A DNA stretch of 64,000 nucleotides from Psychrobacter submarinus. GTDB taxonomy: Bacteria; Pseudomonadota; Gammaproteobacteria; Pseudomonadales; Moraxellaceae. Below the pieces are notes generated by a model, which saw nothing but the letters and a program-made list of their open reading frames with translations, was not told where the DNA came from and ran no database searches. This document shows positions 46,113 through 56,435 of this stretch, piece by piece; positions within the stretch are counted from its first letter, which is position 1; every line of letters starts with the position of its first letter. Location of the stretch: positions 673,934 to 737,933 of the forward strand of contig NZ_CAJHBQ010000002.1 in the NCBI RefSeq assembly GCF_904846685.1. The letters are read 5' to 3'. A program made the position numbers and the translations under genes.

Positions 46113-46688
46113 CTAATCTCTGATTTGTAATTGCTGCCAGTCTTTTTGGCTTATTCTATATAGTACATGCGGCGCAAGCGGATGATTGGCGTTTAACATA
46201 GGGTGATCAAAGACCTGATTAGTATTAGTCATTCCTAAGCGCTGCATCAGGCGCTGTGACGGCTGATTGCTTATAGCGGTAAAGGCGACTACTTCCTCAA
46301 GAGCTAAGACGTCAAAAGCGTATTTTAGCGCGGCCTGTGCGGCCTCTAACGCGTAGCCGTTACGCCAATAGTCTTTATGCAGGCGCCATGCAATCTCTAC
46401 ACCTGTAAAAGGCATATCGGCGTGAATCTGATTTAACCCCACCATGCCAATAAAGGTATCAGCAGCACCCTCTTTAAGACTAACGGCCCAAAACCCCCAG
46501 CCGTTATCCTCAATCAGTTGTTGGCATTTATTGGCGATGAGATTACTTGTCTGTTTAGAGAGTACCTTAGGAAAATACTGCATGACTTCGCTATCCGCAT
46601 TCATCTCGGCAAAAGCTGGCAAATCACTAGGCTGCCATTGCCTTAACAGCAAACGTTCGGTTGCTAGCGTCGCAGTCGGTTTTATCAT
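46113..46688 (-). CDS. GNAT family N-acetyltransferase
   Basis: A 191-residue RimJ/RimL-type acetyltransferase using ATG 46688; a TTG five codons earlier is less likely. TERLLLRQWQPSDLPAF opens the fold, and the acetyl-CoA loop is in LHKDYWRNGYALEAA. GWGFWAVSLK and FTGVEIAWRL are further family marks. These proteins acetylate N-terminal residues or small amines; the substrate cannot be told. Confidence 0.85.
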   Translation of the reverse strand: MIKPTATLATERLLLRQWQPSDLPAFAEMNADSEVMQYFPKVLSKQTSNLIANKCQQLIEDNGWGFWAVSLKEGAADTFIGMVGLNQIHADMPFTGVEIAWRLHKDYWRNGYALEAAQAALKYAFDVLALEEVVAFTAISNQPSQRLMQRLGMTNTNQVFDHPMLNANHPLAPHVLYRISQKDWQQLQIRD

Positions 46689-46778
46689 AGTTTGAAACCG
46701 CAATTAAGGTGGGTTTTGGGCTAGAGGGAGAATGGACTAAAAAATTATAGATAAATTGTTTACACCGTTTGAATCGCT

Positions 46779-47417
<639 letters not shown>

Positions 47418-48608
47418 ATGAACATCTTAATTGCGCCCGACTCCTTTAAACAAAGTCTTGAAGCTCTAGAGGTCTGCCGGGCTATCGAATCTGGGTTTAG
47501 GCAAGTATTTACGGATGCTACCTACACGCTACTACCAATGGCTGATGGCGGCGAAGGCACTACTGCAGCGCTATCCTACGCGCTTGAGGGGCGCTGGATA
47601 ACGACCAAGGTGCATGACCCTTTAATGAGAGCTGTTGATGCAAATTACTTGCTGCTAGCGGATAACACCGCGGTGATAGAAATTGCAGAAGCTTGCGGTT
47701 TAGCCTTATTGACGAGTGCCGAGCAAAACCCCTTAATAACGAGTAGCTACGGCGTAGGCGAACTTATCTTGGATGCGTTAGAGAACGGTGCACAGCGCTT
47801 TATCATAGGTTTGGGCGGTAGCGCTACTAATGACGCAGGCCTTGGTATGCTTATGGCTTTAGGCGTTAGATTTTATGATGCGAATGATAATGCGTTAACC
47901 CAAGGCGGCGCGCAATTAGCCAATGTGCAGCGTATCGATACCTCTACCTTACACCCAAAAGCTAAAGCGTTACTGGCACAAAGTACGCGCCCTTTTGCAG
48001 TCGCCTGTGATGTGACTAACCCTCTATGCGGCGTCAATGGAGCTAGTGCTGTCTTCGGTCCACAAAAGGGCGGGAGCGACAAGCAAGTCGCTATTTTAGA
48101 TAAAGCACTGGCGCATTTTGCCCATATTTATGCGCAGCAGAACATGCAAGATGATAATGATGACTATCAAAAAGTAGCAGGTGCTGGAGCGGCAGGTGGA
48201 TTAGGGTTTGCGTTTATGGCTTTTCTTGATTCAGAGCTGCAATCCGGCTTTGATCTTATCGCTAAGGCTACGCGTTTATCAGCGCATATTGCTAAGGCTG
48301 ACTTGGTCATTACTGGAGAAGGAAAGCTCGATGCTCAGACCATGATGGGGAAAGTCGCTAATGGTGTTGGTCTGATGGCAAAAGCGCAAAATAAACCGGT
48401 CATCGCAATCTGCGGTGCGGTTGACCATGAGGACTATCATAAAAGCGCTCATAATGAATCTACCATGAACACTTTGTTCGCTGTGGTAATGCCTAGTATT
48501 CAGCAGCTTGCGCCTATTGATGAGGTATTCAATAGCGCTTATACCAATATCGAGACCACTGCTCTAAATCTTGCCGCAGCGATGCGTTTAGGGGAAAAAC
48601 TGAACTAG
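47418..48608 (+). CDS. Glycerate kinase (GarK/GlxK family)
   Basis: A 396-residue glycerate 2-kinase type I enzyme that phosphorylates D-glycerate. It begins MNILIAPDSFKQSLEALEV, with LPMADGGEGTTAAL, GLGGSATNDAGLGMLMALG and GAGAAGGLGFAF as the glycine motifs. GAVDHEDYH is near the C-terminus. AGAGG lies upstream of ATG. Monocistronic, with a hairpin after it. Confidence 0.93.
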   Translation: MNILIAPDSFKQSLEALEVCRAIESGFRQVFTDATYTLLPMADGGEGTTAALSYALEGRWITTKVHDPLMRAVDANYLLLADNTAVIEIAEACGLALLTSAEQNPLITSSYGVGELILDALENGAQRFIIGLGGSATNDAGLGMLMALGVRFYDANDNALTQGGAQLANVQRIDTSTLHPKAKALLAQSTRPFAVACDVTNPLCGVNGASAVFGPQKGGSDKQVAILDKALAHFAHIYAQQNMQDDNDDYQKVAGAGAAGGLGFAFMAFLDSELQSGFDLIAKATRLSAHIAKADLVITGEGKLDAQTMMGKVANGVGLMAKAQNKPVIAICGAVDHEDYHKSAHNESTMNTLFAVVMPSIQQLAPIDEVFNSAYTNIETTALNLAAAMRLGEKLN

Positions 48609-48659
48609 GCCGCTGCTAGTCAGACTTTTAGTAGCGCATCCAAAAACAGTCTTATAATA

Positions 48660-48697
48660 AAACACCCCTTAGCTAAGCAATCACTAAGGGGTGTTTG
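48660..48697. terminator. Hairpin between glycerate kinase and CoA transferase genes
   Basis: ACACCCCTTAG and CTAAGGGGTGT pair across an 11-base loop. The two convergent genes both end here, so it probably serves both strands; the T-run is short. Confidence 0.7.
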
Positions 48698-48722
48698 TTA
48701 CTCAGTTTTATACTAAAAAAAC

Positions 48723-50255
48723 TTACTTAATGCGCATATCACCCGTCTCAACGAAACGCTGATGCCAAGACAAAGACTCTTCTAAGATATGCGGCGTTTG
48801 CATGCCGGCATTTTCAGCGGCAGAAGCACGATCGAAGTAATCTTGCAGCATCGGACGATAGTCTGGATGCGCGCAATTATCGATAATTGCTTGCGCGCGC
48901 TGACGTGGCGCTAAACCGCGTAGATCTGCCAAGCCCTGCTCAGTGACGATTACCATGACGTCATGCTCAGTGTGATCATGATGCGAGACCATCGGCGTAA
49001 TACAAGAAATAGCGCCGTCTTTCGCCGTTGACGGGCTGACAAAGAACGAAGTGTAAGCGTTACGGGCAAAGTCTCCTGAACCACCTAGGCCGTTCATCAT
49101 GCTCGTACCCATAACGTGAGTCGAGTTGACGTTGCCGTACAGATCGCACTCAATCATCGCATTGATCGCAAGCACACCTAGGCGACGTGAGACCTCAGGA
49201 TGGTTGGTAATCTCTTGTGGACGTAGTACGATGCGCGCGCGCAGCTCTTCGATATTGGCATTAAAAGTCTCTAGCGCTACTGGGCTTAACGATAGCGCTG
49301 TCGCCGAAGCCATAGTCATTTTGCCAGACATAATCAGATCGAGCATACCGTCTTGTAGTACTTCGGTATAACCGGTTAAGTTCTCAAACGGACTATTCTC
49401 AAGTCCAGCTAGTACTGCATTAGCGACGTTACCGACGCCTGATTGGATCGGTAGTAGATTCTTCGGCATGCGGCCTTTTTTGACTTCCTCATGGAAAAAA
49501 TCAATGATGTGGCTGGCAATTTTGTTTGATTTTTCGTCCGGATCAGCGAACTTACTGTTACGATCTGGCGAGTCAGTTAATACCACAGCGACCACTTTAT
49601 CTAAATCGCAATGTAAGTAGGGCACACCGATGCGGCCACCTGGAGTGACTAGCGGAATTGGCTTACGATTGGGCGGCATACCGATATCGTTAAAGACATC
49701 ATGCATACCCTCAAGCATTAAGCTTTGCTGAGCATTAACTTCTAGGATAATCTTATCGGCATTTTCAAGCCAAGCATTACTCGTACCAATTGAGGTCGAG
49801 GGAATCAGGCGACCGTCAGGCAAGATACCAGCCACTTCTACCACCGCCATATGCATATCACCATAAAAGCCTATGGTGCTTTGCTGAGCGACGTGTGATA
49901 AGTGCATATCAAAATAAAAGGCTTTACCCGCGTTGATTTGCTTACGCAAGGCTGGCTCTGATTGATACGGCGTACGCCATTTGATGCCGTTAGCCTCTGC
50001 TAATACACCGTCACATTCGGTAGCAGTAGAGGCGCCCGTTAATAAACCAATTTGAAAGTTTTCACCGCGAGCGTGCGCCGCTTCCATGTGCTTAGCAAGG
50101 GCAGCTGGAATAGCTTTTGGATAGCCTGCCCCTGTAAATCCGCTCATACCAACATTCATATCGTTTTTGATAAAGCGAGCTGCTTCCTCAGCCGACATGA
50201 TTTTTTTGTTTAGTCCTTCGTGCAGTACGCGACCTTCATGATTCATTGAACTCAT
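48723..50255 (-). CDS. Acetyl-CoA hydrolase/succinate CoA-transferase family
   Basis: A 510-residue class I CoA transferase of the Cat1/AarC group, starting at ATG 50255 with AAGGA upstream. MSAEEAARFIKNDMNVGMSG-like N-terminus (core ALAKHMEAAH and GASTATECD), the NGLGGSGDFARNA glycine loop, and TEQGLADLRGLAPRQRA near the end. It moves CoA between succinyl-CoA and acetate or acts as an acetyl-CoA hydrolase. Monocistronic, probably part of acetate or propionate overflow metabolism. Confidence 0.9.
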   Translation of the reverse strand: MSSMNHEGRVLHEGLNKKIMSAEEAARFIKNDMNVGMSGFTGAGYPKAIPAALAKHMEAAHARGENFQIGLLTGASTATECDGVLAEANGIKWRTPYQSEPALRKQINAGKAFYFDMHLSHVAQQSTIGFYGDMHMAVVEVAGILPDGRLIPSTSIGTSNAWLENADKIILEVNAQQSLMLEGMHDVFNDIGMPPNRKPIPLVTPGGRIGVPYLHCDLDKVVAVVLTDSPDRNSKFADPDEKSNKIASHIIDFFHEEVKKGRMPKNLLPIQSGVGNVANAVLAGLENSPFENLTGYTEVLQDGMLDLIMSGKMTMASATALSLSPVALETFNANIEELRARIVLRPQEITNHPEVSRRLGVLAINAMIECDLYGNVNSTHVMGTSMMNGLGGSGDFARNAYTSFFVSPSTAKDGAISCITPMVSHHDHTEHDVMVIVTEQGLADLRGLAPRQRAQAIIDNCAHPDYRPMLQDYFDRASAAENAGMQTPHILEESLSWHQRFVETGDMRIK

Positions 50256-50376
50256 ATTATTTTCCTTCAACTTCCTTATTAAATTAAACTCTTAATACAG
50301 TAATAAGAGCGTGTAAAAACAACGCTACAAATGCAGCGTCCGTTTCATATTGAAAAACTAAGTCCTGGCTGTCGTA

Positions 50377-50817
50377 TCAATCTTGCTTTGCTAACAAGGT
50401 CGTTAGCAGCTCATCGATTTCAACCTTAAATTCTTTATCTTCGCTTTTATTCGCGGCGATTTTAGCATTCTGCAGATTTTCGATAGCTTTATCGGTTTGA
50501 TTTAATTCAATTTGCAAAACTGCCATCGAAAAAGCTATCGAAGCTAAATGATCCTTAGCATTGATAGCTTGCGCTTTGGCTAGTGCTTTATCATAAATAA
50601 TAAGTGCTGCATCAAGATCTTCGGTAAAATCTGCCAATGTCTCCCACTGCTCGGGATGATCTTTATCCGTATCTTCATTGTCCACACAGAGCGCTTTTAG
50701 CTCAGCATAAAACCCGTCAAAGGCGGCTTGATCGCCTATTCGGTCTGCTTCTAACAGCTCTTCAGCTAACAGATAGATAGCCTTATATATCTTCGTATTG
50801 ATTTTGCGATTGCTCAT
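50377..50817 (-). CDS. Small TPR-like protein
   Basis: A 146-residue soluble helical protein. Repeating pairs of helices such as DLDAALIIYDKALAKAQ and ALNQTDKAIENLQNAKIAA-like (core NQTDKAIENLQNAKI) fit tetratricopeptide repeats. No catalytic motif is present. It lies between the CoA-transferase gene and ridA on the same strand, with gaps of about 120 bases on both sides. Function unknown; probably protein binding. Confidence 0.6.
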   Translation of the reverse strand: MSNRKINTKIYKAIYLLAEELLEADRIGDQAAFDGFYAELKALCVDNEDTDKDHPEQWETLADFTEDLDAALIIYDKALAKAQAINAKDHLASIAFSMAVLQIELNQTDKAIENLQNAKIAANKSEDKEFKVEIDELLTTLLAKQD

Positions 50818-50939
50818 CAGCGGGACTCTTAACTCTGTAACTCAGGATAGATGACTTTAGTGTCAACTCTTTTAGTAGAAGTCGCTTTATTAAAAAAGAC
50901 AGGATAGCCGGTATCATGTCTTTTCAGCTCAGCTGCTGC

Positions 50940-51281
50940 CTACTCAGCTGCGATAGCGATCATCTCAACGAGTAACTCGGGGCGCGCAAGAGCGGACTCA
51001 CCGCAAGCACGAGCTGGTGGCTGCACCCCTTCAAACCACTTATCATAAACCTCATTCATCGCGGCAAAGTCTGCCATATCCTTAATCCACACGGTCACCG
51101 AGAGAAGTTTGGATTTGTCACTACCGACTTCGTTGAGTAAGCTCTCAATCTTCTCTAAGCAAGTGAGCGTTTGCGCTTTGATATCGTCTTCCGCGTTGCC
51201 GACTTGACCACACAGATAAATAGTCTGATTGTGAATGACGGTTCTGCTCATACGCTGAGTGCTATGGAGCTTCTTAATCAT
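50940..51281 (-). CDS. RidA-family enamine/imine deaminase
   Basis: A 113-residue YjgF/RidA-type protein. TIYLCGQVGNAEDDIKAQT and ESLLNEVGSDKSKLLSVTVW are family blocks; the key arginine is in PPARACGESALA, followed by LLVEMIAIAAE. It hydrolyses reactive imines. It lies 96 bases downstream of a DadA-like amino acid dehydrogenase on the same strand, and the imines that enzyme makes are its plausible substrates. Confidence 0.9.
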   Translation of the reverse strand: MIKKLHSTQRMSRTVIHNQTIYLCGQVGNAEDDIKAQTLTCLEKIESLLNEVGSDKSKLLSVTVWIKDMADFAAMNEVYDKWFEGVQPPARACGESALARPELLVEMIAIAAE

Positions 51282-51377
51282 GGGTTATCCTTAAGTTATT
51301 AAGCAAAATTTATTGAGCAGATGATTAAAACACCAGCCATCAATAGGGCAAGCCAAATGGCGGCTAAAAATATAGCG

Positions 51378-52640
51378 TTATTTTTTGGTGAAACGCTGAG
51401 CATTAAATGGCGCAACATCGACAGTCAACGGCTTATTATGGATCAGCTCTTCAACTAGGCGACCAGTGATAGGCCCTAACGTGAAACCTTGGTGACTGTG
51501 CCCAAAAGCAAACCATAACTTGTCGTGCTTATCAGCAGGTCCGATGACCGGTTTCATATCTGGCATACAAGGACGCGAGCCGGCCCACGCCTCGCTCTCT
51601 ACCGCGTCTTCTAAAGGTAGAATTTTGCGAGCCAGCTTGAGTACGGTCTTGAGTTGGCCGAAGTTCTTTGGCGCGTTCATCGTCGTCATCTCAGCGCCCG
51701 TCGTGATACGAATGCCTTGCTGCATCGGCCCCATGACAAAACCTTTATCCATATCGAACATACTATGATGAATGGTATTTTTTTCATGGAGTTTAAAATG
51801 CTGATGATAGCCGCGCATAGGGAATAGTGGCAGAGTATAGCCCAGTGGTTTGATCAGCTCATTGGACCAAGGACCTGCAGCAATGACCAGATTATCACTA
51901 TAGTAAGTGTCGGTATCAGTGACCACTTTCCAGCCCTGAGCCTCATTACTGTTGTCAGGCTGAATCTCGGTGACATTGCTTTCAAGTATCGAGCCGCCCA
52001 TCTGCTCGAAGTTCTTAGCGTAAGCTTTGACTAGGAAGCTTGGGTTAGACACCTGCCAAGAGTTTAACCAATGAATAGCGCCGACAAAACCGTCAAAATT
52101 AGCATTTGGTTCTAAGGCTTTTAACTCTTCTAAGCTGAGTACTTTATGCTCTACGCCTTGCGCGCGGTCGACTTCAGCGGTATCGGCAGCGGCTTTTAGT
52201 GTCTCTTTTGAGCGGTGCAGCTGCAACCAACCATCACGAGTGATAAGCTCATCAGCGCCAGATGCCTCAATCATCGTTTGATGCTCGCTAGTACAATGCG
52301 CAATCAAGGTTTGCCATTCACTCTCAATCTTCTTGACTGAGGCCGGCGATGAGTACTTCCAGTACTGTAATAGCGCCTGATGGTAACGCAGAATAGCCGG
52401 AACTCGGTAGCGTATATCGGTGCCTTGATTGGGCAGGACGCGAAACACTTCAGTAATCTGACGCGGAAAAGGATGGGTATGGATAGCTTCGCGTTGAATA
52501 AGACCAGCATTACCATACGAGGTCTCAAGACCTGGCAGCTTTCTGTCGAGCATTAGTACTTTAGAATTGTTCTTTTGTAGATGCCAAGCAGTTGAGGTGC
52601 CGACCATGCCCGCACCAATAACAATAACGTCATAACGCAT
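51378..52640 (-). CDS. dadA: D-amino acid dehydrogenase (DadA-like FAD oxidoreductase)
   Basis: A 420-residue DAO-family flavoprotein. The dinucleotide motif is VIGAGMVGTSTAWHL near residue 6. LDRKLPGLETSYGNAGLIQ follows, and the C-terminus has GSRPCMPDMKPVIGP and FGHSHQGFTLGP, as in DadA. It oxidises D-amino acids to 2-imino acids at the inner membrane face. The downstream RidA protein fits as imine-clearing partner. DadX-type racemase is not found nearby. Confidence 0.85.
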   Translation of the reverse strand: MRYDVIVIGAGMVGTSTAWHLQKNNSKVLMLDRKLPGLETSYGNAGLIQREAIHTHPFPRQITEVFRVLPNQGTDIRYRVPAILRYHQALLQYWKYSSPASVKKIESEWQTLIAHCTSEHQTMIEASGADELITRDGWLQLHRSKETLKAAADTAEVDRAQGVEHKVLSLEELKALEPNANFDGFVGAIHWLNSWQVSNPSFLVKAYAKNFEQMGGSILESNVTEIQPDNSNEAQGWKVVTDTDTYYSDNLVIAAGPWSNELIKPLGYTLPLFPMRGYHQHFKLHEKNTIHHSMFDMDKGFVMGPMQQGIRITTGAEMTTMNAPKNFGQLKTVLKLARKILPLEDAVESEAWAGSRPCMPDMKPVIGPADKHDKLWFAFGHSHQGFTLGPITGRLVEELIHNKPLTVDVAPFNAQRFTKK

Positions 52641-52968
52641 AACATACCTTTCAAATAGTAAAAACCATGCCGTAGTAGCAGTTTTAAGGTAGATGAGACA
52701 GAAAATTTAAAGTGGTTATGGTAACGCATTATAGCGAATATTAAAGCACTAATTAACAATAAATTTTTCAATGAATTACTTTTAGTTATATATAACTATA
52801 AATCTAATAACTTAAAGATATTCTAGCTATTTTTTTAAGTGTATTTGAGCAGTATTTAGGCAGTATCTAGATAGTATTTGCATTAAAAGCAGTGAGTCTT
52901 TATTGCTAAATAATAAATAAGTAAAGTATAGAACTAAGCTTATAGAGCACGGTATAAAAACACCTATC
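52641..52968. other. Gap between dadA-like and helicase genes
   Basis: 328 AT-rich bases containing the promoter region of the leftward dadA-like gene. I see no gene and no clear terminator or repeat. Several TTAAGT-like stretches are present but not organised. Confidence 0.4.
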
Positions 52969-55149
52969 CTACCACCATACTGGATCAGCACTCGCCAGCG
53001 CCGCGAGCCCTTTTAGTGATGACTTCACCTCGACCTTATCTGCGGGCAGCTCGGCGATAAACCTTGAGGGCTTATCAAAATATCCAGAATAACTGGCGAA
53101 GTAATCCGGCGCGGTTAAGTAGAGTTTGTTTTTGGCACGGCTGCAGGCCACATAAAACAGCTTACGCTCCTCTTCTAACTCCTCAAAATCATCTAAAGAT
53201 CGATGATGCGGCGTCATGCCATCAACAAGTGAATTGACAAACACTATCGGCCATTCAAGTCCTTTAGCGCTATGAATGGTTGAGATAGTAACCTTATCAT
53301 TGTCATCGTCCTCAGGCTTATCGGCCGTCGCGACAGAGTCGTTGGGCGGATCAAGCGCTAGGTTTTCTAGGAAGTCATCGAGACTATTGTGCTCATTGGC
53401 TAGGTTTTTTAGCACGCGAAAGTCCTCACTGCGCTCGCGCCAATTCTCCTCGGCCGTCTTTAAAATAGGAATGTAAAACTCTAAAATCAGCTCAATAGTC
53501 GTCGCGACCGACTGCGCTTGTTGCGCTTTACTTAGAGTCATATATAACGGCTCAAGCTGCGGACTTTTTTTACTAAATTTCGGTAATAACAGCGGCTCAA
53601 ACGAGTTGTCAGCGCCATTGATAGCTTGTGTGAGACGCGTGGCGGTGACCGCCCCTACCCCTTTAAACAAGGTCAATATACGGTGCCAAGCAATGGTGTC
53701 GTTGGGGTTATACAGGATCTTGATAAAGGCAAGGACGTCTTTGACATGGCGACGCTCAACAAACTTGATGCCGCCGACAACAATAAACGGAATACCGCGC
53801 TCCATAAATTCAAGCTGCACGTAGTTGGACTGAAAAGAGGTGCGGCACAGTACCGCATAATCGCTGTAATCATAGTCAGCTTTGTGCGCGGCGATTGTAT
53901 CGGCGATATATTTCGCCTCTTTTGTCTCATCACTAGCGCGGCTAAAGACCGGCTTATCACCGGTTATGCTAGCGTTTGAATAAAGTTGCTTTTGATAGCC
54001 CAAGGTGATTTGCGCAGATAAGGCATTGACATAGTCGAGCACAGCTGGGGTGCTACGATAGTTTTGCTCAAGCTTAATCAGCTTCGCCTCAGGGTAAGTC
54101 TCGCCAAAGAGTAGGATATTCTCGTAATTAGCGCCGCGAAAGGCATAGATACTTTGATTGTCGTCACCGACGACCATCAGTGATACTGAGGCCGGGGCGC
54201 AGATCAGATCGATCAGCTGCTTTTGCGGAATATTAGTATCTTGATATTCATCGACCATCACGTAGCGATAACTCTCTTGTAGCAGCTGGCGAAATTTATC
54301 ATTGGTTTTTAGATGACGCACCACTTGACTGATAATATCATCAAAATCGTATAAGTGATTGGCACGCTTATATTCATGAAAATCAATCGCCAATTGCTCG
54401 ATGATCGGAATATGCATGGCAATATCAGGATAATTGTCCTCAACCAGCTCAGAGATAGGGATACGCCGATTTCTAGAGGTCGAAAACAGATTTTGTAAGG
54501 TGCGCTTACGCGGAAACGCTTGTTTCTTGGTTTGCACCGGGTACTTTTTTTCTTTGTATATCAGATCTATAGCGTCCTCGCTATCGCCAGTATCCAAAAT
54601 TGTAAAGCGCGGATTGATACCGAGCAAACCTGAATACTGACGCAGCAGCCTGTTGCAGAACGAATGAAACGTGCCGCTAGTGATATCGTTAAGCGCTTTA
54701 CTAGTTGGTGCTATATGAGTAGACAGAGCATCTTCAGATAACTGCTCATCCGTCAGGCTATTGGTTAACAAGGCTTTAGCGCGGCTTTTGATCTCATTTG
54801 CCGCTTTACGGGTAAAAGTTAAGAGCAGGATTTGCTTTGCTGCAACGCCGTTCTCGAGCAAATAGCTGGTACGGTAAGTGAGAGTTTTGGTTTTGCCGGA
54901 GCCGGCTCCCGCGATCACAAGTACTTTACCCTCGATAGTCGTTGCTGCTAACAGCTGATTGGGATTGAGCTCACTGGCATAATCAACTTTTAACTCACTG
55001 CTCATAACGATATCAGTATCGCTATCGGCGTCAATCAAATTAGCCTCAAGCTTTTTTATCGCTTGTTGCAGCTGCTCGAGTTTGGGTTTGATATCAGCGA
55101 AGTTTTGCGGATAGTGATAAGATTCGGTATTAAAGACAGTGGTTTGCAT
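52969..55149 (-). CDS. UvrD/Rep-family ATP-dependent DNA helicase
   Basis: About 726 residues from ATG 55149. SF1A helicase motifs in order: Q-like region LNPNQLLAAT, motif I AGAGSGKTKTL, Ia TFTRKAANEIK, II VMVDEYQDTN, III VVGDDNQSIYAFRGA, IV LEQNYRSTPAVLDY, V STIHSAKGLEWPIVFV and VI FYVACSRAKNKLYL. It unwinds DNA 3' to 5'. It has an N-terminal extension of about 60 residues and a shorter C-terminus than UvrD itself, so it is an accessory member of the family. All catalytic motifs are intact. Confidence 0.93.
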   Translation of the reverse strand: MQTTVFNTESYHYPQNFADIKPKLEQLQQAIKKLEANLIDADSDTDIVMSSELKVDYASELNPNQLLAATTIEGKVLVIAGAGSGKTKTLTYRTSYLLENGVAAKQILLLTFTRKAANEIKSRAKALLTNSLTDEQLSEDALSTHIAPTSKALNDITSGTFHSFCNRLLRQYSGLLGINPRFTILDTGDSEDAIDLIYKEKKYPVQTKKQAFPRKRTLQNLFSTSRNRRIPISELVEDNYPDIAMHIPIIEQLAIDFHEYKRANHLYDFDDIISQVVRHLKTNDKFRQLLQESYRYVMVDEYQDTNIPQKQLIDLICAPASVSLMVVGDDNQSIYAFRGANYENILLFGETYPEAKLIKLEQNYRSTPAVLDYVNALSAQITLGYQKQLYSNASITGDKPVFSRASDETKEAKYIADTIAAHKADYDYSDYAVLCRTSFQSNYVQLEFMERGIPFIVVGGIKFVERRHVKDVLAFIKILYNPNDTIAWHRILTLFKGVGAVTATRLTQAINGADNSFEPLLLPKFSKKSPQLEPLYMTLSKAQQAQSVATTIELILEFYIPILKTAEENWRERSEDFRVLKNLANEHNSLDDFLENLALDPPNDSVATADKPEDDDNDKVTISTIHSAKGLEWPIVFVNSLVDGMTPHHRSLDDFEELEEERKLFYVACSRAKNKLYLTAPDYFASYSGYFDKPSRFIAELPADKVEVKSSLKGLAALASADPVWW

Positions 55150-55265
55150 GATTGGCAATACCCTTTTGCTTAGTCGTTTTGGCTCTATAGCTCTATGATT
55201 TGGCTTGACGATGTTTTAGAGTTTGGTCTTTACTATAGCGCTCAATATGAAAAGCTGATCATCAA

Positions 55266-55372
55266 TATAGTCAATCAATATTAAAAGTGGTACAAGGCAG
55301 ACGAGTGCAAGTACTACAGTAGTAGGCTAAACGAGTCTAACGCTGTAACACTTTAATAGTGGTTCGACTATA
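55266..55372 (+). repeat. 107-bp dispersed repeat, copy C
   Basis: Identical to copy B (26461-26567, opposite orientation) and one base different from copy A (24709-24815). It lies upstream of the helicase gene, between it and nlpD. Flanking bases differ from those of the other copies, so these are separate insertions. Confidence 0.9.
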
Positions 55373-55441
55373 CTATCAATGACCAGCTCCAAAACCAATA
55401 ACTAGAAATAATTAACAACCATAATTAAAACTACGCTGATA

Positions 55442-56239
55442 TTAACGCCCTAGTACGGCACGCGGATCGATAGGATTACCATTGAGACGCACTTGGAACT
55501 CTAGGCCGACTTGATTGGTCTGCCCGCTGCTACCCATCGTTGCGATACGTTGTCCGCTTTGGACTTGCTCGCCCTCGCTTACTAACAGCTGACTATTATG
55601 AGCATAAGCGGTAATGTAGTTATCGCTATGACGAATCATAATCAAGTTACCATATTCTTCTAGCCCATTACCTGCATAAAGCACGGTACCGCTTTGGCTT
55701 GCCTGCACCGGATCGCCCTCTTGGCCTGCAAACCACATACCCATATTACCGCCTGCTGCATCAAAATTGCGGATGACTTGGTTTTGGCTAGGATATAGGT
55801 AGCCTGAGGTAGAAGTGGCTGTGTTCTGATAAGCTGGCACTGTAGAAGGCGCTGCTACAGGATTAGGGTTGTACGTTGGACGAGATTGGACAGGCTGACG
55901 ATTGTTGACGTTATAAGTAGTATTAGTAGCCGCTTGACTGCCTTGCCAAAGCTTGAGCCACTGACCACTATAGATCGTGTATTTACTATCTAGGTTATTG
56001 ATCGCGCCGATTTGACGATAGTTCAGACCATAGCGCTGTGCAATTTGACTGACAGTATCACCGCGCTTAACCAGATGATAATTAGGCACGCCTTGGCTAT
56101 TGGTGACAATCGTGGGACCGGCAGCGCTGCTGCTCTGATAAGTCGGTTTGGTCGCGCAGCCGCTCATAGCAAGCGTCGCTACGCTCAATGAGCTAACAAG
56201 GGCGGTGGTTAGTGTTGACTTACGAGTAAGCTTCTTCAT
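55442..56239 (-). CDS. nlpD: NlpD-like lipoprotein with LysM and degenerate M23 domain
   Basis: A 265-residue envelope protein. The signal ends with the lipobox LAMSGC, a LysM domain runs over about 54-97 (HLVKRGDTVSQIAQRYGLNY), and a LytM/M23 domain covers 165-262. The zinc ligands of active M23 peptidases are not conserved: LEFQVR stands where active enzymes have HxH and the first histidine is absent. This fits NlpD, which activates cell-wall amidases instead of cutting peptidoglycan. It follows surE, as in many gammaproteobacteria. Confidence 0.88.
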   Translation of the reverse strand: MKKLTRKSTLTTALVSSLSVATLAMSGCATKPTYQSSSAAGPTIVTNSQGVPNYHLVKRGDTVSQIAQRYGLNYRQIGAINNLDSKYTIYSGQWLKLWQGSQAATNTTYNVNNRQPVQSRPTYNPNPVAAPSTVPAYQNTATSTSGYLYPSQNQVIRNFDAAGGNMGMWFAGQEGDPVQASQSGTVLYAGNGLEEYGNLIMIRHSDNYITAYAHNSQLLVSEGEQVQSGQRIATMGSSGQTNQVGLEFQVRLNGNPIDPRAVLGR

Positions 56240-56435
56240 AAAATTTTCCTATAGTTCATGTACGCCATGCTCTTCATGGACAGGATGGACAGGCTATAAA
56301 TTAATGATTAAACGGCAATTAAACGGACAAGTGCTTATAGTGATGAATACTCATGTTTACTGATATTTCGATTGCTGATAGTTTGGTTACTACTATTGTT
56401 ATGAGCGCTAATCAGGCACAAGTGCAGCATCGCTT